DNA of 64,000 nt. Source: Flavobacteriaceae bacterium PRS1. Lineage in GTDB: Bacteria; Bacteroidota; Bacteroidia; Flavobacteriales; Flavobacteriaceae. The stretch spans positions 1 to 64,000 of the forward strand of contig RDRZ01000003.1 of NCBI GenBank assembly GCA_003709165.1, in the 5' to 3' direction. This document shows positions 16,255 to 24,201 of this stretch, in pieces (the stretch's first letter is position 1; every line of letters begins with the position of its first letter). The notes under the pieces were generated by a model. It was not told the DNA's origin, made no database searches, and saw nothing but the letters and a program-made list of their open reading frames with translations. A program made the position numbers and the translations under genes.

Positions 16255-18092
16255 TCTTTTCTTTAAATATAGAAGCAACACTTAAAGAACTACTTCTTCA
16301 AGAAGATACCGACGGTGATAAAAAAATAACTATTGAAGACAAAGGACCTAAAACCTTTAGCCTAGTTTCTTCTGAAGGGAAATCATACATCATTAAAGGT
16401 ACTTACTACTTGTCAAATTTATTGCAAGAATTAGTCATTGCTAAAAATGAAGGCAAGCAAATAGCAAAAATCCCTTTATCAAAAATTGAGGAACTTCCTA
16501 TAAATAGAATATCCCGAATGATTAGAGATTATTATTGGAAAGGACTTACGCGCACTATGGATGCAAAAGGTATTGAAGGATTGATTCATGATACAAAAAA
16601 CAAAAACCTTGTATCAAGTATATTGAGAATTTATGTCCCCTTTAAAGATGAGTTAGCATTAAATTATTATAAAAATCTTGAAAATAAATATTCAATTAAA
16701 GTGATTCAGCTTCCAGAACATATTACACCTCAATATGTTAAAGAAATGAATAATAAACCAGGTATTCTGTCCTTAAAATTAGAACCAGATGGTAATAAAA
16801 TAAAAGGGATTCCATTTGTTGTTCCAGGTGGACGATTCAACGAAATGTATGGTTGGGATAGTTATTTTGAATCTGTTGGGTTGTTAATAGATGGAAAAGT
16901 AGAGTTGGCGAAAGATATGGCAGATAATTTTCAGTATGAAATTGAATATTATGGCAAAATTCTTAATGCCAACCGTTCCTATTATTTAACCAGAACACAA
17001 CCACCATTTTACACAAGTTTAATAAGAGAAGTATTTGAAATTACACAGGACAAAAAATGGTTAAAAAAGCATCTTAAAACAGCAATAAAAGAATACCAAA
17101 CCGTTTGGATGGTTAAAGGGAAACGACTTACTAAAAACGGACTAAATAGATATTTGGCAGAAGGCATTGGCTTTCCACCCGAATGTGAAGAAGGTCACTT
17201 CGATTCAATAATTAAACCTTATGCCGAAAAGATGCAGATTTCGGTTAGAGATTATGAAAAAGGATATTCAGAAGGGATTATATTAAATCCAGAATTGGAT
17301 GACTATTTTGTACATGATCGAACAGTTAGAGAATCAGGACATGATACATCTTACCGAATTGAAGGCGTTTGTGCCGATTTGAATCTTGTAGAGCTAAATG
17401 CTATGCTCTATAAATATGAAACTGACTTTGCTGAATTAATACAGAATGTATTTAATGGGGATTTCAACTCATATTCTTATCGTTATTGGCAGGATAAAGC
17501 TGAAGCCAGAAAACTCGCAGTTAATAAATACTTGTGGAATGAAGACAAGGGATTATATTTTGACTACAATGTAAAAACAAAAAAACAATCCAATTTTGTA
17601 GCAGCCTCTACTTTATCACCATTATGGGCAAATTTATGCTCTAAAGAACAAGCAGAAAAACTTGTTACTACTGCCTTACCATTATTAAAAGAAAAAGGTG
17701 GAATTTCAGGATGCACAGAAGAAAGCAGAGGAAATATATCATCCAATCGTCCACAACGACAGTGGGATTATCCTAATGGTTGGGCACCACACCAAATGAT
17801 GATTTGGAAAGGCTTAAACAATTATGGTTTTTTTGACGAAGCACAAGAACTGATTTACAGATGGCTGTTTATGATTACAAAAAATGCTGTTGATTACAAT
17901 GGTACAATTCCCGAAAAATATGATGTCGTTGCAGCTACACATAAGGTATTTGCAGAATATGGCAATGTAGGAACCGATTTTGAATATATAACCCAAGAAG
18001 GTTTTGGGTGGATGAATGCATCCTATCAATATGGATTATCGCTAATAGAAAAAAAATATATTGATAAATTAAATATGCTTATAGAGCCCTAA
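16251..18092 (+). CDS. Cytosolic GH37 alpha,alpha-trehalase with N-terminal calcium-binding loop (fungal neutral-trehalase type)
   Basis: The protein has 613 residues and no signal peptide. Residues 19-30 form an EF-hand-like loop (DTDGDKKITIED) followed by KGPK and, further on, GTYYLSNLLQEL. This is the calcium-binding module that precedes the catalytic domain in fungal Nth1-type neutral trehalases. The catalytic (alpha/alpha)6 part has trehalase signature 1, PGGRFNEMYGWDSYF (about 194-208), and signature 2, QWDYPNGWAPHQ (about 504-515). Candidate catalytic acid is Asp365 (S-G-H-D-T-S) and base Glu583 (Q-E-G-F-G-W), by comparison with known GH37 enzymes. It would split imported trehalose into two glucoses. 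It lacks the long phosphorylated N-terminal tail of yeast Nth1. Its stop is 15 bases from the convergent clpS stop, with no visible terminator. Confidence 0.92.
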   Translation: MIFSLNIEATLKELLLQEDTDGDKKITIEDKGPKTFSLVSSEGKSYIIKGTYYLSNLLQELVIAKNEGKQIAKIPLSKIEELPINRISRMIRDYYWKGLTRTMDAKGIEGLIHDTKNKNLVSSILRIYVPFKDELALNYYKNLENKYSIKVIQLPEHITPQYVKEMNNKPGILSLKLEPDGNKIKGIPFVVPGGRFNEMYGWDSYFESVGLLIDGKVELAKDMADNFQYEIEYYGKILNANRSYYLTRTQPPFYTSLIREVFEITQDKKWLKKHLKTAIKEYQTVWMVKGKRLTKNGLNRYLAEGIGFPPECEEGHFDSIIKPYAEKMQISVRDYEKGYSEGIILNPELDDYFVHDRTVRESGHDTSYRIEGVCADLNLVELNAMLYKYETDFAELIQNVFNGDFNSYSYRYWQDKAEARKLAVNKYLWNEDKGLYFDYNVKTKKQSNFVAASTLSPLWANLCSKEQAEKLVTTALPLLKEKGGISGCTEESRGNISSNRPQRQWDYPNGWAPHQMMIWKGLNNYGFFDEAQELIYRWLFMITKNAVDYNGTIPEKYDVVAATHKVFAEYGNVGTDFEYITQEGFGWMNASYQYGLSLIEKKYIDKLNMLIEP

Positions 18093-18107
18093 ATGTACAT
18101 TAGAAAA

Positions 18108-18383
18108 TCAAACAATTTCTGCACTCAAACCTGCTTCTAGAAGTTTTGAACATCGCGGTTTTAAATCTTCTATATCTCCTGTTTTAACAGTACATTTCCC
18201 TTTATAATGTACAATAATAGCACATTGTTCTGCCTGTTCGGAAGTGTGCTCACAGGTATTTATGAGCATTTCTATAACATGATCGAAAGTATTAACATCA
18301 TCGTTAAACAATACGATTTCGTTTTGTTTGACCACTTCCTCTTCTAATAATATTTCTTCCGATATTTTTTCCTTTGTACTCAT
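18108..18383 (-). CDS. clpS: ATP-dependent Clp protease adaptor ClpS
   Basis: ATG at 18383 gives 91 residues starting MSTKEKI; a longer in-frame start at 18413 would add ten poorly conserved residues. The core has the ClpS hallmarks: VLFNDDVNTFDHVI (N-D-D-x-x-T, which forms the N-degron pocket entrance) and E-Q-A-x-x-C-A-x-x-V-H-x-x-G. It delivers N-end-rule substrates to ClpAP-type proteases. It lies downstream of tpiA on the same strand with a gap of about 105 bases. It converges on the trehalase gene. Confidence 0.93.
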   Translation of the reverse strand: MSTKEKISEEILLEEEVVKQNEIVLFNDDVNTFDHVIEMLINTCEHTSEQAEQCAIIVHYKGKCTVKTGDIEDLKPRCSKLLEAGLSAEIV

Positions 18384-18488
18384 AAGTCTTTTTTCTTTCA
18401 GACATTTTTCCAAAGTGAAAGTAATAATTTTTATCTAATTTATAAATTTTAAGTCAACTTTATTACTACTTTGCTTGTTTTTCGACTA

Positions 18489-19238
18489 TCAAAACGCATT
18501 GACAATTGCATAAAAATCTATGGCATTTAATGCTGCGCCTCCTATTAATCCGCCATCAACATCTGGTTTTGAAAATATTTCTTTAGCATTATTTGGTTTT
18601 ACGCTTCCACCATATAAAATGGAAACACTATTAGCAGTATCGACTCCATATTTGTTATCTAAAGTTTCTCTAATAAACTTGTGCATTTCTTGTGCTTGTT
18701 CTGGACTTGCTGTTTCTCCAGTACCAATTGCCCAAACAGGTTCGTAAGCCAAAATTATATTCTTCCAAGCGCTTTCTGGTAAATGAAAAAGTGCATTTTT
18801 TATTTGACCTTTTACAACATTAAAATGATTATCTGTTTTTCTGTCATTTAATTCTTCACCAAAACAAAAGATTATTCTCATATTGTTTTCTAAAGCAGCA
18901 TTTACTTTTTCCGCAAGTAACGCGTCTGTTTCTCCAAATTGAGCACGACGTTCGCTATGTCCTAAAATAACAGTTTCAACACCAATACTTTTTAGCATAC
19001 AAGCACTTATCTCTCCTGTATATGCCCCGTTTTTTGCAAAGTGCATGTTTTGTGAAATGACTTCTATATTGGCTTCTCGTAGTGCTTCACAAGCACTGTA
19101 AAGATTTGTAAATGTTGGTGCAATCATAACCTCCGCATTTGAGGTTTGTGTTTGTTCAACTAAATCAGAAATTAGAGCTTGGGTTTGCGCTAAATCGTTA
19201 TTCATTTTCCAGTTTCCAGCTACTATGTTTTTTCTCAT
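18489..19238 (-). CDS. tpiA: Triosephosphate isomerase
   Basis: This TIM-barrel enzyme interconverts dihydroxyacetone phosphate and glyceraldehyde 3-phosphate in glycolysis. Motifs are GNWKMN at the N terminus (catalytic Lys), GHSERR (catalytic His) and AYEPVWAIGTG (catalytic Glu), then a phosphate-binding L-Y-G-G-S-V. I prefer the ATG at 19238 (MRKNIVAG, 249 residues). An ATG two codons earlier (19244) lies one base after an AGGA, so it may also work. The ATGAATATG start context is shared with two other genes in this window. A palindromic repeat sits immediately upstream. Confidence 0.95.
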   Translation of the reverse strand: MRKNIVAGNWKMNNDLAQTQALISDLVEQTQTSNAEVMIAPTFTNLYSACEALREANIEVISQNMHFAKNGAYTGEISACMLKSIGVETVILGHSERRAQFGETDALLAEKVNAALENNMRIIFCFGEELNDRKTDNHFNVVKGQIKNALFHLPESAWKNIILAYEPVWAIGTGETASPEQAQEMHKFIRETLDNKYGVDTANSVSILYGGSVKPNNAKEIFSKPDVDGGLIGGAALNAIDFYAIVNAF

Positions 19239-19266
19239 ATTCATTTCCTACGAAGGCAGGAATCTT
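19239..19266 (-). repeat. Palindromic repeat-derived leader of tpiA
   Basis: Read on the minus strand, the leader contains an imperfect hairpin (TTCCTGCCTTCGTAGGAA) followed at once by ATGAAT and the tpiA ATG. It belongs to the tcctgcgaaggcagga repeat family seen elsewhere here and resembles the leaders at 27773-27804 and 28729-28757. Confidence 0.6.
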
Positions 19267-19288
19267 ATTAATTAAGCCTATCCTAAAT

Positions 19289-19318
19289 CCTTTCTCCCGA
19301 TAGCTATCGGGAGAAAGG
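19289..19318. terminator. Perfect 15-bp palindrome with adjacent T-run (terminator-like)
   Basis: CCTTTCTCCCGATAG is followed directly by its complement, then AC and a run of nine T on the plus strand. It lies between the DoxX-type gene and tpiA, both on the minus strand. On that strand the U-run is on the wrong side, so it may be a dispersed palindrome more than a strict terminator. Confidence 0.5.
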
Positions 19319-19327
19319 ACTTTTTTT

Positions 19328-20437
19328 TTAATTGTTTTTAATATCTAACTCCAAATCTTCTAAATCGTTCCAATGGAGTTTTTGCATTATGGTGCCTTTA
19401 TTAAGTTGTAAAATTCCCGGATTAGAACGCACTATGGTTTTTAATGCTGTCTCATCACAAAAATAAAAGTCGAAATTAAGTCCATATTGTTCAGACATTC
19501 TTTGTTGTTCTTCTGGTCCAGAAGCGGTAAGCCCAATTACTTTATAACCTTTTTTAGTAGCTTCATTTGTTACTGATTTCAATTTATTTAAACCATCAGT
19601 TTCTGCTTTTGCGAGGTTATAAGAGATAAATATTAAAAGGTTTTCTTCATTTAAAAGGGCTTCAGTAAAATCTTCATCTTCACGTTCCATAGAAAAATCG
19701 TGAATAGGAGCTTCGTAACCTTCTTCAATAGTTTCAGTTTCCACATCAATATATTCACCATCAACACTTGGATAACTTCCTCTTGTTGTAATTATTTTTT
19801 CTTCGCCGTCAATAATAAATTTCCAATGATAATCTATCACAGCTTTTGGAGAATCGTCTGGAACTGTCATATTCTCCTGAATATTATTACCTATTTTATA
19901 TGGTCTAAAATCTTTAACTGGAAGATGCATTAACACATGATATATTAAGCCAAAAGAAAAAATAAAACTCACTAATATAATTACTGTTAGGCCCAATTTA
20001 TTTAGAATGGGTTTAATGTGTTTTACACCAAAAAACAAGACTAAAATTAAAGCTAATAAAATAATATCTTTTGTAAATGATTCCCAAGGTGTGAGTTTTA
20101 TGGCATCGCCAAAGCAACCACAATCGGTTACTTTATTGAAATAGGCTGAATAAAATGTTAGGAATGTAAAGAACACAATCATTCCTAATAAACTCCAAAC
20201 AGTAAATTTTAGCTTGTATCCAATGAGCAGAAAAACACCCAAGAGTACTTCAAAAACTACAACTAAAATTGAAATAATAAGTGCGTAAGGTTCAAACAAA
20301 GGAAGGTTTAAAACGGTAACGCCAAAATATTCTTCGAGCTTAAATGAAAACCCTATTGGGTCGTTTAATTTTATAAGTCCGGAAAAAATGAATAATCCTC
20401 CAACTAATAATCTGCTAATTTGTATTATGTATTTCAT
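19328..20437 (-). CDS. DoxX-like membrane protein with C-terminal thioredoxin-like domain (BT_3928 family)
   Basis: This 369-residue protein has four hydrophobic segments in the first 145 residues (starting LLVGGLFIFSGLIKLNDP, the DoxX/MauE signature) and a conserved DCGCFGDA loop about residue 104-111. The C-terminal 100 residues look like a thioredoxin/AhpC-type fold without a C-x-x-C pair. Such proteins are found beside tpiA and folP in many Flavobacteriaceae, as here. Function is unproven; quinone-linked or redox chemistry at the inner membrane is inferred from DoxX/MauE relatives. Confidence 0.8.
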   Translation of the reverse strand: MKYIIQISRLLVGGLFIFSGLIKLNDPIGFSFKLEEYFGVTVLNLPLFEPYALIISILVVVFEVLLGVFLLIGYKLKFTVWSLLGMIVFFTFLTFYSAYFNKVTDCGCFGDAIKLTPWESFTKDIILLALILVLFFGVKHIKPILNKLGLTVIILVSFIFSFGLIYHVLMHLPVKDFRPYKIGNNIQENMTVPDDSPKAVIDYHWKFIIDGEEKIITTRGSYPSVDGEYIDVETETIEEGYEAPIHDFSMEREDEDFTEALLNEENLLIFISYNLAKAETDGLNKLKSVTNEATKKGYKVIGLTASGPEEQQRMSEQYGLNFDFYFCDETALKTIVRSNPGILQLNKGTIMQKLHWNDLEDLELDIKNN

Positions 20438-20444
20438 AATTTTT

Positions 20445-20525
20445 TGTCATTCCTGCGAAAGCAGGAATCTAAATTAATTGTAATTTCCTATATAATAATG
20501 GATTCCTGCTTTCGCAGGAATGACA
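20445..20525. repeat. 81-nt nested palindromic repeat element
   Basis: Two 25-bp arms (tgtcattcctgcgaaagcag... and its exact reverse complement) flank a spacer of about 31 bases, and each arm is itself palindromic. It fills the gap between the DUF1599 gene and the DoxX-type gene. A second full copy is at 60941-61020; partial copies are at 19245 and 28618. Confidence 0.9.
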
Positions 20526-20526
20526 G

Positions 20527-21066
20527 TTACTTTTTATTTAAATGTATTAAAGCAAAAACCGCATAGTTAATCATATCTTGATAATTTGCATCAATGCCTT
20601 CGCTTACTAAAGTTTTTCCAGCATTATTTTCAATTTGTTTCACGCGAAGTAATTTTTGTAAAATTAAATCGGTTAACGAACTCACTCTCATGTCTCGCCA
20701 TGCTTCACCATAATCATGATTTTTATCTTGCATGAGCTGTTTAGCAATAGCTACTTGTTCATCATACAATTTTGTTGCTTCTTCAACTTCTATATCTGGC
20801 TGTTCTACAACACCTTTTTCCGACTGAATAAGTGCCATAATACTGTAATTAATAATGCCGATAAATTCGCTTACTTCGTCTTCATCTACTTTTCTAATCT
20901 CATTTTGTTGCAAACCTCTAATGCGTTGTGCTTTAATAAAAATCTGGTCTGTAAGTGAAGGTAAGCGAAGAATTCTCCACGCACTTCCATAATCTTTCAT
21001 TTTTTTATTAAACAAGTCACTACACATAGAGATTACATCATCGTATTGTTTTGAAGTGTTTTGCAT
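20527..21066 (-). CDS. DUF1599 protein (nucleotide-modification-associated domain, tandem duplicate)
   Basis: The ATG at 21066 (MQNTSKQYDDV) gives 179 residues; an upstream in-frame ATG at 21117 would add an atypical stretch. Two copies of the same module are visible. The first carries KDYGSAWRILRLPSLTDQI and the second HDYGEAWRDMRVSSLTDLI, about 90 residues apart. DUF1599 is described as associated with nucleotide modification, but its biochemical role is unknown to me. It is divergent from folP, leaving a 218-base intergenic region. Confidence 0.8.
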   Translation of the reverse strand: MQNTSKQYDDVISMCSDLFNKKMKDYGSAWRILRLPSLTDQIFIKAQRIRGLQQNEIRKVDEDEVSEFIGIINYSIMALIQSEKGVVEQPDIEVEEATKLYDEQVAIAKQLMQDKNHDYGEAWRDMRVSSLTDLILQKLLRVKQIENNAGKTLVSEGIDANYQDMINYAVFALIHLNKK

Positions 21067-21160
21067 AAAGTAATTTGAATTTTGCGTAAATTTCGCATAA
21101 AAAAGTTTAATGTTCAAGGTTTCAGGTTTAAAGTTTTTTCTTTAACTATTTTAGCCACGA

Positions 21161-21178
21161 TCCCGATAATTATCGGGA
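21161..21178. repeat. Dispersed palindrome tcccgataattatcggga
   Basis: This perfect 18-bp palindrome lies in the divergent DUF1599/folP region. Related palindromes occur at 19297, 40702, 45755 and 49948 and a half-site at 28691. There is no U-run here, so it is not a terminator. Confidence 0.8.
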
Positions 21179-21218
21179 CACGAATATTTTTTATTAAATA
21201 CCTTAACAAAAATTAAGT

Positions 21219-21249
21219 TTGCAATACATTTTCCTAATAAATAGTTTTG
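21219..21249 (+). promoter_or_regulatory. Bacteroidota-type promoter of folP
   Basis: TTG at 21219-21221 and TAGTTTTG at 21242-21249, separated by 20 bases, fit the -33 TTG / -7 TAnnTTTG consensus. The box ends 35 bases before the folP ATG. Confidence 0.6.
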
Positions 21250-21284
21250 GAATTTGGAATTTTAAAAATTGATATTTTTTAGTT

Positions 21285-22106
21285 ATGACTATAAATTGCA
21301 AAGGACAACTCATTGATTTAACGTCGCCAAAAGTGATGGGAATAATAAATATTACTCCAGATTCTTTTTACGATGGAGGTTTATATAATTCTGAGAAAGA
21401 AGTCCTTCTTCAAGTCGAAAAAATGCAGAATGAAGGTGCTACCTTTATTGATGTTGGTGCTTATAGTTCGCGTCCAAACGCTAGACACATTAACGAAGAT
21501 GAAGAATTAAAACGTATTCTTCCAATAGTTGACTTGATTTTAAAAGCCTTTCCAAAATCTTTACTGTCTATCGACACTTTTAGAAGTAGTGTTGCAAAAC
21601 AGTGTATTGAAGCAGGAGTTTGTATGATCAACGATATTTCGGCAGGACAATTAGACGAAAATATGATGGCTACAATTGCAGATTTAAACGTTCCTTATGT
21701 AATGATGCATCTGAAAGGTACTCCTCAAACTATGCACCAACACACAGATTATGATAATCTTTTAAAGGATATTTTATTTTATTTTTCTGAAAGAATAACG
21801 GAAGCCAGAAAACTTGGTATTACAGATTTAATTATCGATCCAGGTTTTGGATTTGCAAAAGATTTAGATCAGAATTACGAATTATTAAACAAATTAGAGC
21901 TTTTAAAAATGATAGAGTTACCAATTTTAGTTGGTCTTTCAAGAAAATCTATGATTTATAAAACTTTAGACGGCTCAGCTAAAGAATCACTTAACGGAAC
22001 AACTGTTTTAAACACCATTGCTCTACAAAAAGGAGCAAATATTTTACGTGTTCATGATGTGAAAGAAGCGGTAGAATGTATTAAACTCACAAATCAATTA
22101 CACTAA
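21285..22106 (+). CDS. folP: Dihydropteroate synthase
   Basis: This 273-residue TIM-barrel enzyme of folate synthesis condenses p-aminobenzoate with hydroxymethyl-dihydropterin pyrophosphate. Signatures: MGIINITPDSFYDGG (about 19-33, pyrophosphate-binding loop), DVGAYSSRPNA (about 58-68), ISIDTFRS-like segment near 103, D-P-G-F-G-F-A-K, and G-L-S-R-K-S near 221. The active site seems complete. It is transcribed with cdaA downstream, a gene order common in Bacteroidota. There are about 140 bases between them. Confidence 0.95.
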   Translation: MTINCKGQLIDLTSPKVMGIINITPDSFYDGGLYNSEKEVLLQVEKMQNEGATFIDVGAYSSRPNARHINEDEELKRILPIVDLILKAFPKSLLSIDTFRSSVAKQCIEAGVCMINDISAGQLDENMMATIADLNVPYVMMHLKGTPQTMHQHTDYDNLLKDILFYFSERITEARKLGITDLIIDPGFGFAKDLDQNYELLNKLELLKMIELPILVGLSRKSMIYKTLDGSAKESLNGTTVLNTIALQKGANILRVHDVKEAVECIKLTNQLH

Positions 22107-22249
22107 AGAAAAGATTAATCCAACTTTATAACTTATAATAATTTATCATCGTAATATTGCAATATTACAATGATTTAGATTTCATAAATATATCTAAACT
22201 GTGAACTAATTATCCTAATTTTATTAAATTTACCAAAACTCCTTTTAAT

Positions 22250-23032
22250 TTGGAATTACTTGAAACTTTTAAATTTAATGTTATAGATGTTATAGACATT
22301 GTTCTGGTAGCATTTTTAATGTATTATATGTACAAACTCGTAAAGGGCACGGTTGCCATAAATATATTTATTGGTATTGTAATGGTTTACCTCATCTGGA
22401 AATTGACTCAAGCTCTGCAAATGCAGCTTCTAAGTAATATTTTTGGTGGTTTTATTAGTGTAGGTATGTTTGCTCTTATTGTCGTGTTTCAACAAGAAAT
22501 AAGAAAATTTTTATTAATGATTGGTTCTACAAATATCGGCAATCGGAAAAAGTTCTTTAAACAACTTAAATTTTTAAAAACCGATGCTATTCCAGAAATA
22601 CATACTGACGATATTATTTCTGCTTGCACAAAAATGGGAAGCACTAAAACGGGCGCTTTAATTGTTTTAGAACGTAACAACAATCTTGATTTTTTAGTCA
22701 TTACAGGAGATGAAATGAAGATTAAAGTAACACAGCCCATAATAGAAAGTATTTTCTTTAAAAATAGCCCATTACATGATGGAGCAGTTATAATAAAGGA
22801 TAATACCATAAAGGCAACACGTGTTATTTTACCAGTAAATAACGAAAAGAAAATACCACAACGCTTTGGATTACGCCATAGAGCTGCTATTGGAATTACT
22901 GAAATAACAGATGCTCTAGCTCTTGTAGTTTCTGAAGAAACCGGACAAATTTCTTATATTAAGGATGGTGAATTTGTAATGTTTAAAGATGCCTCCGAAC
23001 TTACCGAAATGATTAAAACTGATTTGGCTTAA
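22250..23032 (+). CDS. cdaA: Diadenylate cyclase (c-di-AMP synthase) CdaA
   Basis: The protein has 260 residues: three N-terminal transmembrane helices (about 13-80), then a DAC domain with the catalytic DGA motif (SPLHDGAVI, about 174-182) and RHR motif (GLRHRAA, about 207-213). It makes cyclic di-AMP, which controls potassium and osmotic balance. The start appears to be TTG at 22250, matching the expected N terminus; no good ATG is available before the first helix. The stop codon lies within the downstream hairpin. Confidence 0.93.
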   Translation: MELLETFKFNVIDVIDIVLVAFLMYYMYKLVKGTVAINIFIGIVMVYLIWKLTQALQMQLLSNIFGGFISVGMFALIVVFQQEIRKFLLMIGSTNIGNRKKFFKQLKFLKTDAIPEIHTDDIISACTKMGSTKTGALIVLERNNNLDFLVITGDEMKIKVTQPIIESIFFKNSPLHDGAVIIKDNTIKATRVILPVNNEKKIPQRFGLRHRAAIGITEITDALALVVSEETGQISYIKDGEFVMFKDASELTEMIKTDLA

Positions 23033-23051
23033 AAACTTTTTAAGCCAAATC
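23021..23051 (+). terminator. Hairpin overlapping the cdaA stop
   Basis: GATTTGGCTT and AAGCCAAATC form a 10-bp stem around the cdaA stop codon, followed by a short T-rich stretch. It sits between convergent genes. Confidence 0.6.
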
Positions 23052-23079
23052 TTTCTACAAACTAATGAACAAAATAGAT

Positions 23080-23637
23080 TTAAAAATTATAGCCAATTCT
23101 AAAAGTTAATTCTGCTGTTGTATCCCAATAATTATTAGCAAGAATTAAAGATTTTCCAATACCAAAACCGCCTTCAAAACTCAAATGTTCATTCCAAACT
23201 TTGCGAAAACCAATTTTTGGTATAAAGTCTAAACTTTCAATAACTGAAGTGTTATTATCATTAGAAATGACAAACCAATCTGGAAAATACCGTGTTTTAA
23301 ACCCTAAAAAGAAACCCGAATTATGCGCAATAGCTCTGTTTTTTCGAACACGTCTTTCTAGGCTATAGTACCAACGTGGTTCAATAACTATATTTGGGAG
23401 TAATGCAAACACCAATTCGTCGTTTGTTAAAATCCCTTTTCTTAAACCTAATTCAAGCCCAATCTCAGTTCGCAATGATATTAAAGGAGTAAGTTTTGGT
23501 TCGAAATGTGCCCAAAATCCAAAAAGACCTAATTGTACACCAATTACGCTATTTTCAACAGAAGGTGTTTTATTATTGTTTTGAGCTTGAGCTATAAAAA
23601 ATGATGATAGTATTAAAATAAATATTGTTTTTTTCAT
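23080..23637 (-). CDS. Small exported beta-barrel-like outer membrane protein, unknown function
   Basis: This 185-residue protein has a clear Sec signal peptide (about 18 residues ending S-F-F-I-A-Q-A-Q). The mature part alternates aromatic and polar residues (for example PRWYYSLERRV) and ends in -GYNF with a C-terminal aromatic, as in outer-membrane barrels. I do not recognise a specific family. It is downstream of another small barrel-like gene on the same strand (34 bases), so the pair may form one unit. Confidence 0.6.
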   Translation of the reverse strand: MKKTIFILILSSFFIAQAQNNNKTPSVENSVIGVQLGLFGFWAHFEPKLTPLISLRTEIGLELGLRKGILTNDELVFALLPNIVIEPRWYYSLERRVRKNRAIAHNSGFFLGFKTRYFPDWFVISNDNNTSVIESLDFIPKIGFRKVWNEHLSFEGGFGIGKSLILANNYWDTTAELTFRIGYNF

Positions 23638-23670
23638 AATGAATGTAGTTGTTTTATATTGATAGTTAAA

Positions 23671-24192
23671 TTATAATCGTATCCTTAAAGCAAAGCCTAT
23701 ACCATTAACAAAAAAATTACTTGCACTATTTTTTAAATTAAAAGTTCTACTAAATCTAAACAATTCTATTGTATAGAAGAAATTATAATCTGACTCTATT
23801 AGATAACCTAAACCTAATTTAGCTGTCTGTCCTGTAGAAAAACTATCTCCTATGTCTAAATATTTTCCTGTGTTAATAAACATATATGGGCTTTGGTATC
23901 CAATAGGATTTAAATACCATCTAAAATCTGCTATTAAAGGAATTGCCCAAGATTGTTTGTTAAAGCTTCTAATTATTCCTGTACCTGCCGATAAAGTCAT
24001 TCTTCTTGTAAACTTCAAGCCACCATAAGTGTGCAATGCAAAACCAAAAGGTGCTTTTTCATTTGTTCCATTTTCTTCTGTACCTATTACAATTTCAAAA
24101 TCTATTAATGAGACAAATTTCATTTTATATCTATCCTCTTTTTGAGCAATTATAAAAAGACAATTTAAGAAAAATAGAAAAAATATCTTCAT
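23671..24192 (-). CDS. Small exported beta-barrel-like protein (intact copy)
   Basis: ATG at 24192 (MKIFFLFFLN) gives a 173-residue exported protein. After a short signal peptide ending about I-I-A-Q it has barrel-like strands (GGLKFTRRMTLSAGTGI, WYLNPIGYQSPYMF) and the C terminus ALRIRL. No known family was recognised. The first 83 codons and 9 bases of leader are duplicated at 25665-25921, where they are broken. The stop of the decayed lipoprotein frame upstream lies 2 bases before this ATG, so the genes were once translationally coupled. Confidence 0.6.
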   Translation of the reverse strand: MKIFFLFFLNCLFIIAQKEDRYKMKFVSLIDFEIVIGTEENGTNEKAPFGFALHTYGGLKFTRRMTLSAGTGIIRSFNKQSWAIPLIADFRWYLNPIGYQSPYMFINTGKYLDIGDSFSTGQTAKLGLGYLIESDYNFFYTIELFRFSRTFNLKNSASNFFVNGIGFALRIRL

Positions 24193-24201
24193 TTTTAAAA
24201 A
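23943..24201. repeat. 259-bp direct repeat, copy in intact barrel gene
   Basis: Bases 23943-24201 match 25665-25921; the only difference I find is a 2-base deletion in the other copy within the signal-peptide codons. The copies are about 1.72 kb apart in the same orientation. The repeat covers 9 bases upstream of the ATG and the first 83 codons or so. Confidence 0.95.

Noticed and set aside
19289-19318. Strict intrinsic terminator for the DoxX-type gene
   Set aside because: The T-run is on the plus strand, opposite to the direction of transcription there; kept only as a terminator-like palindrome.
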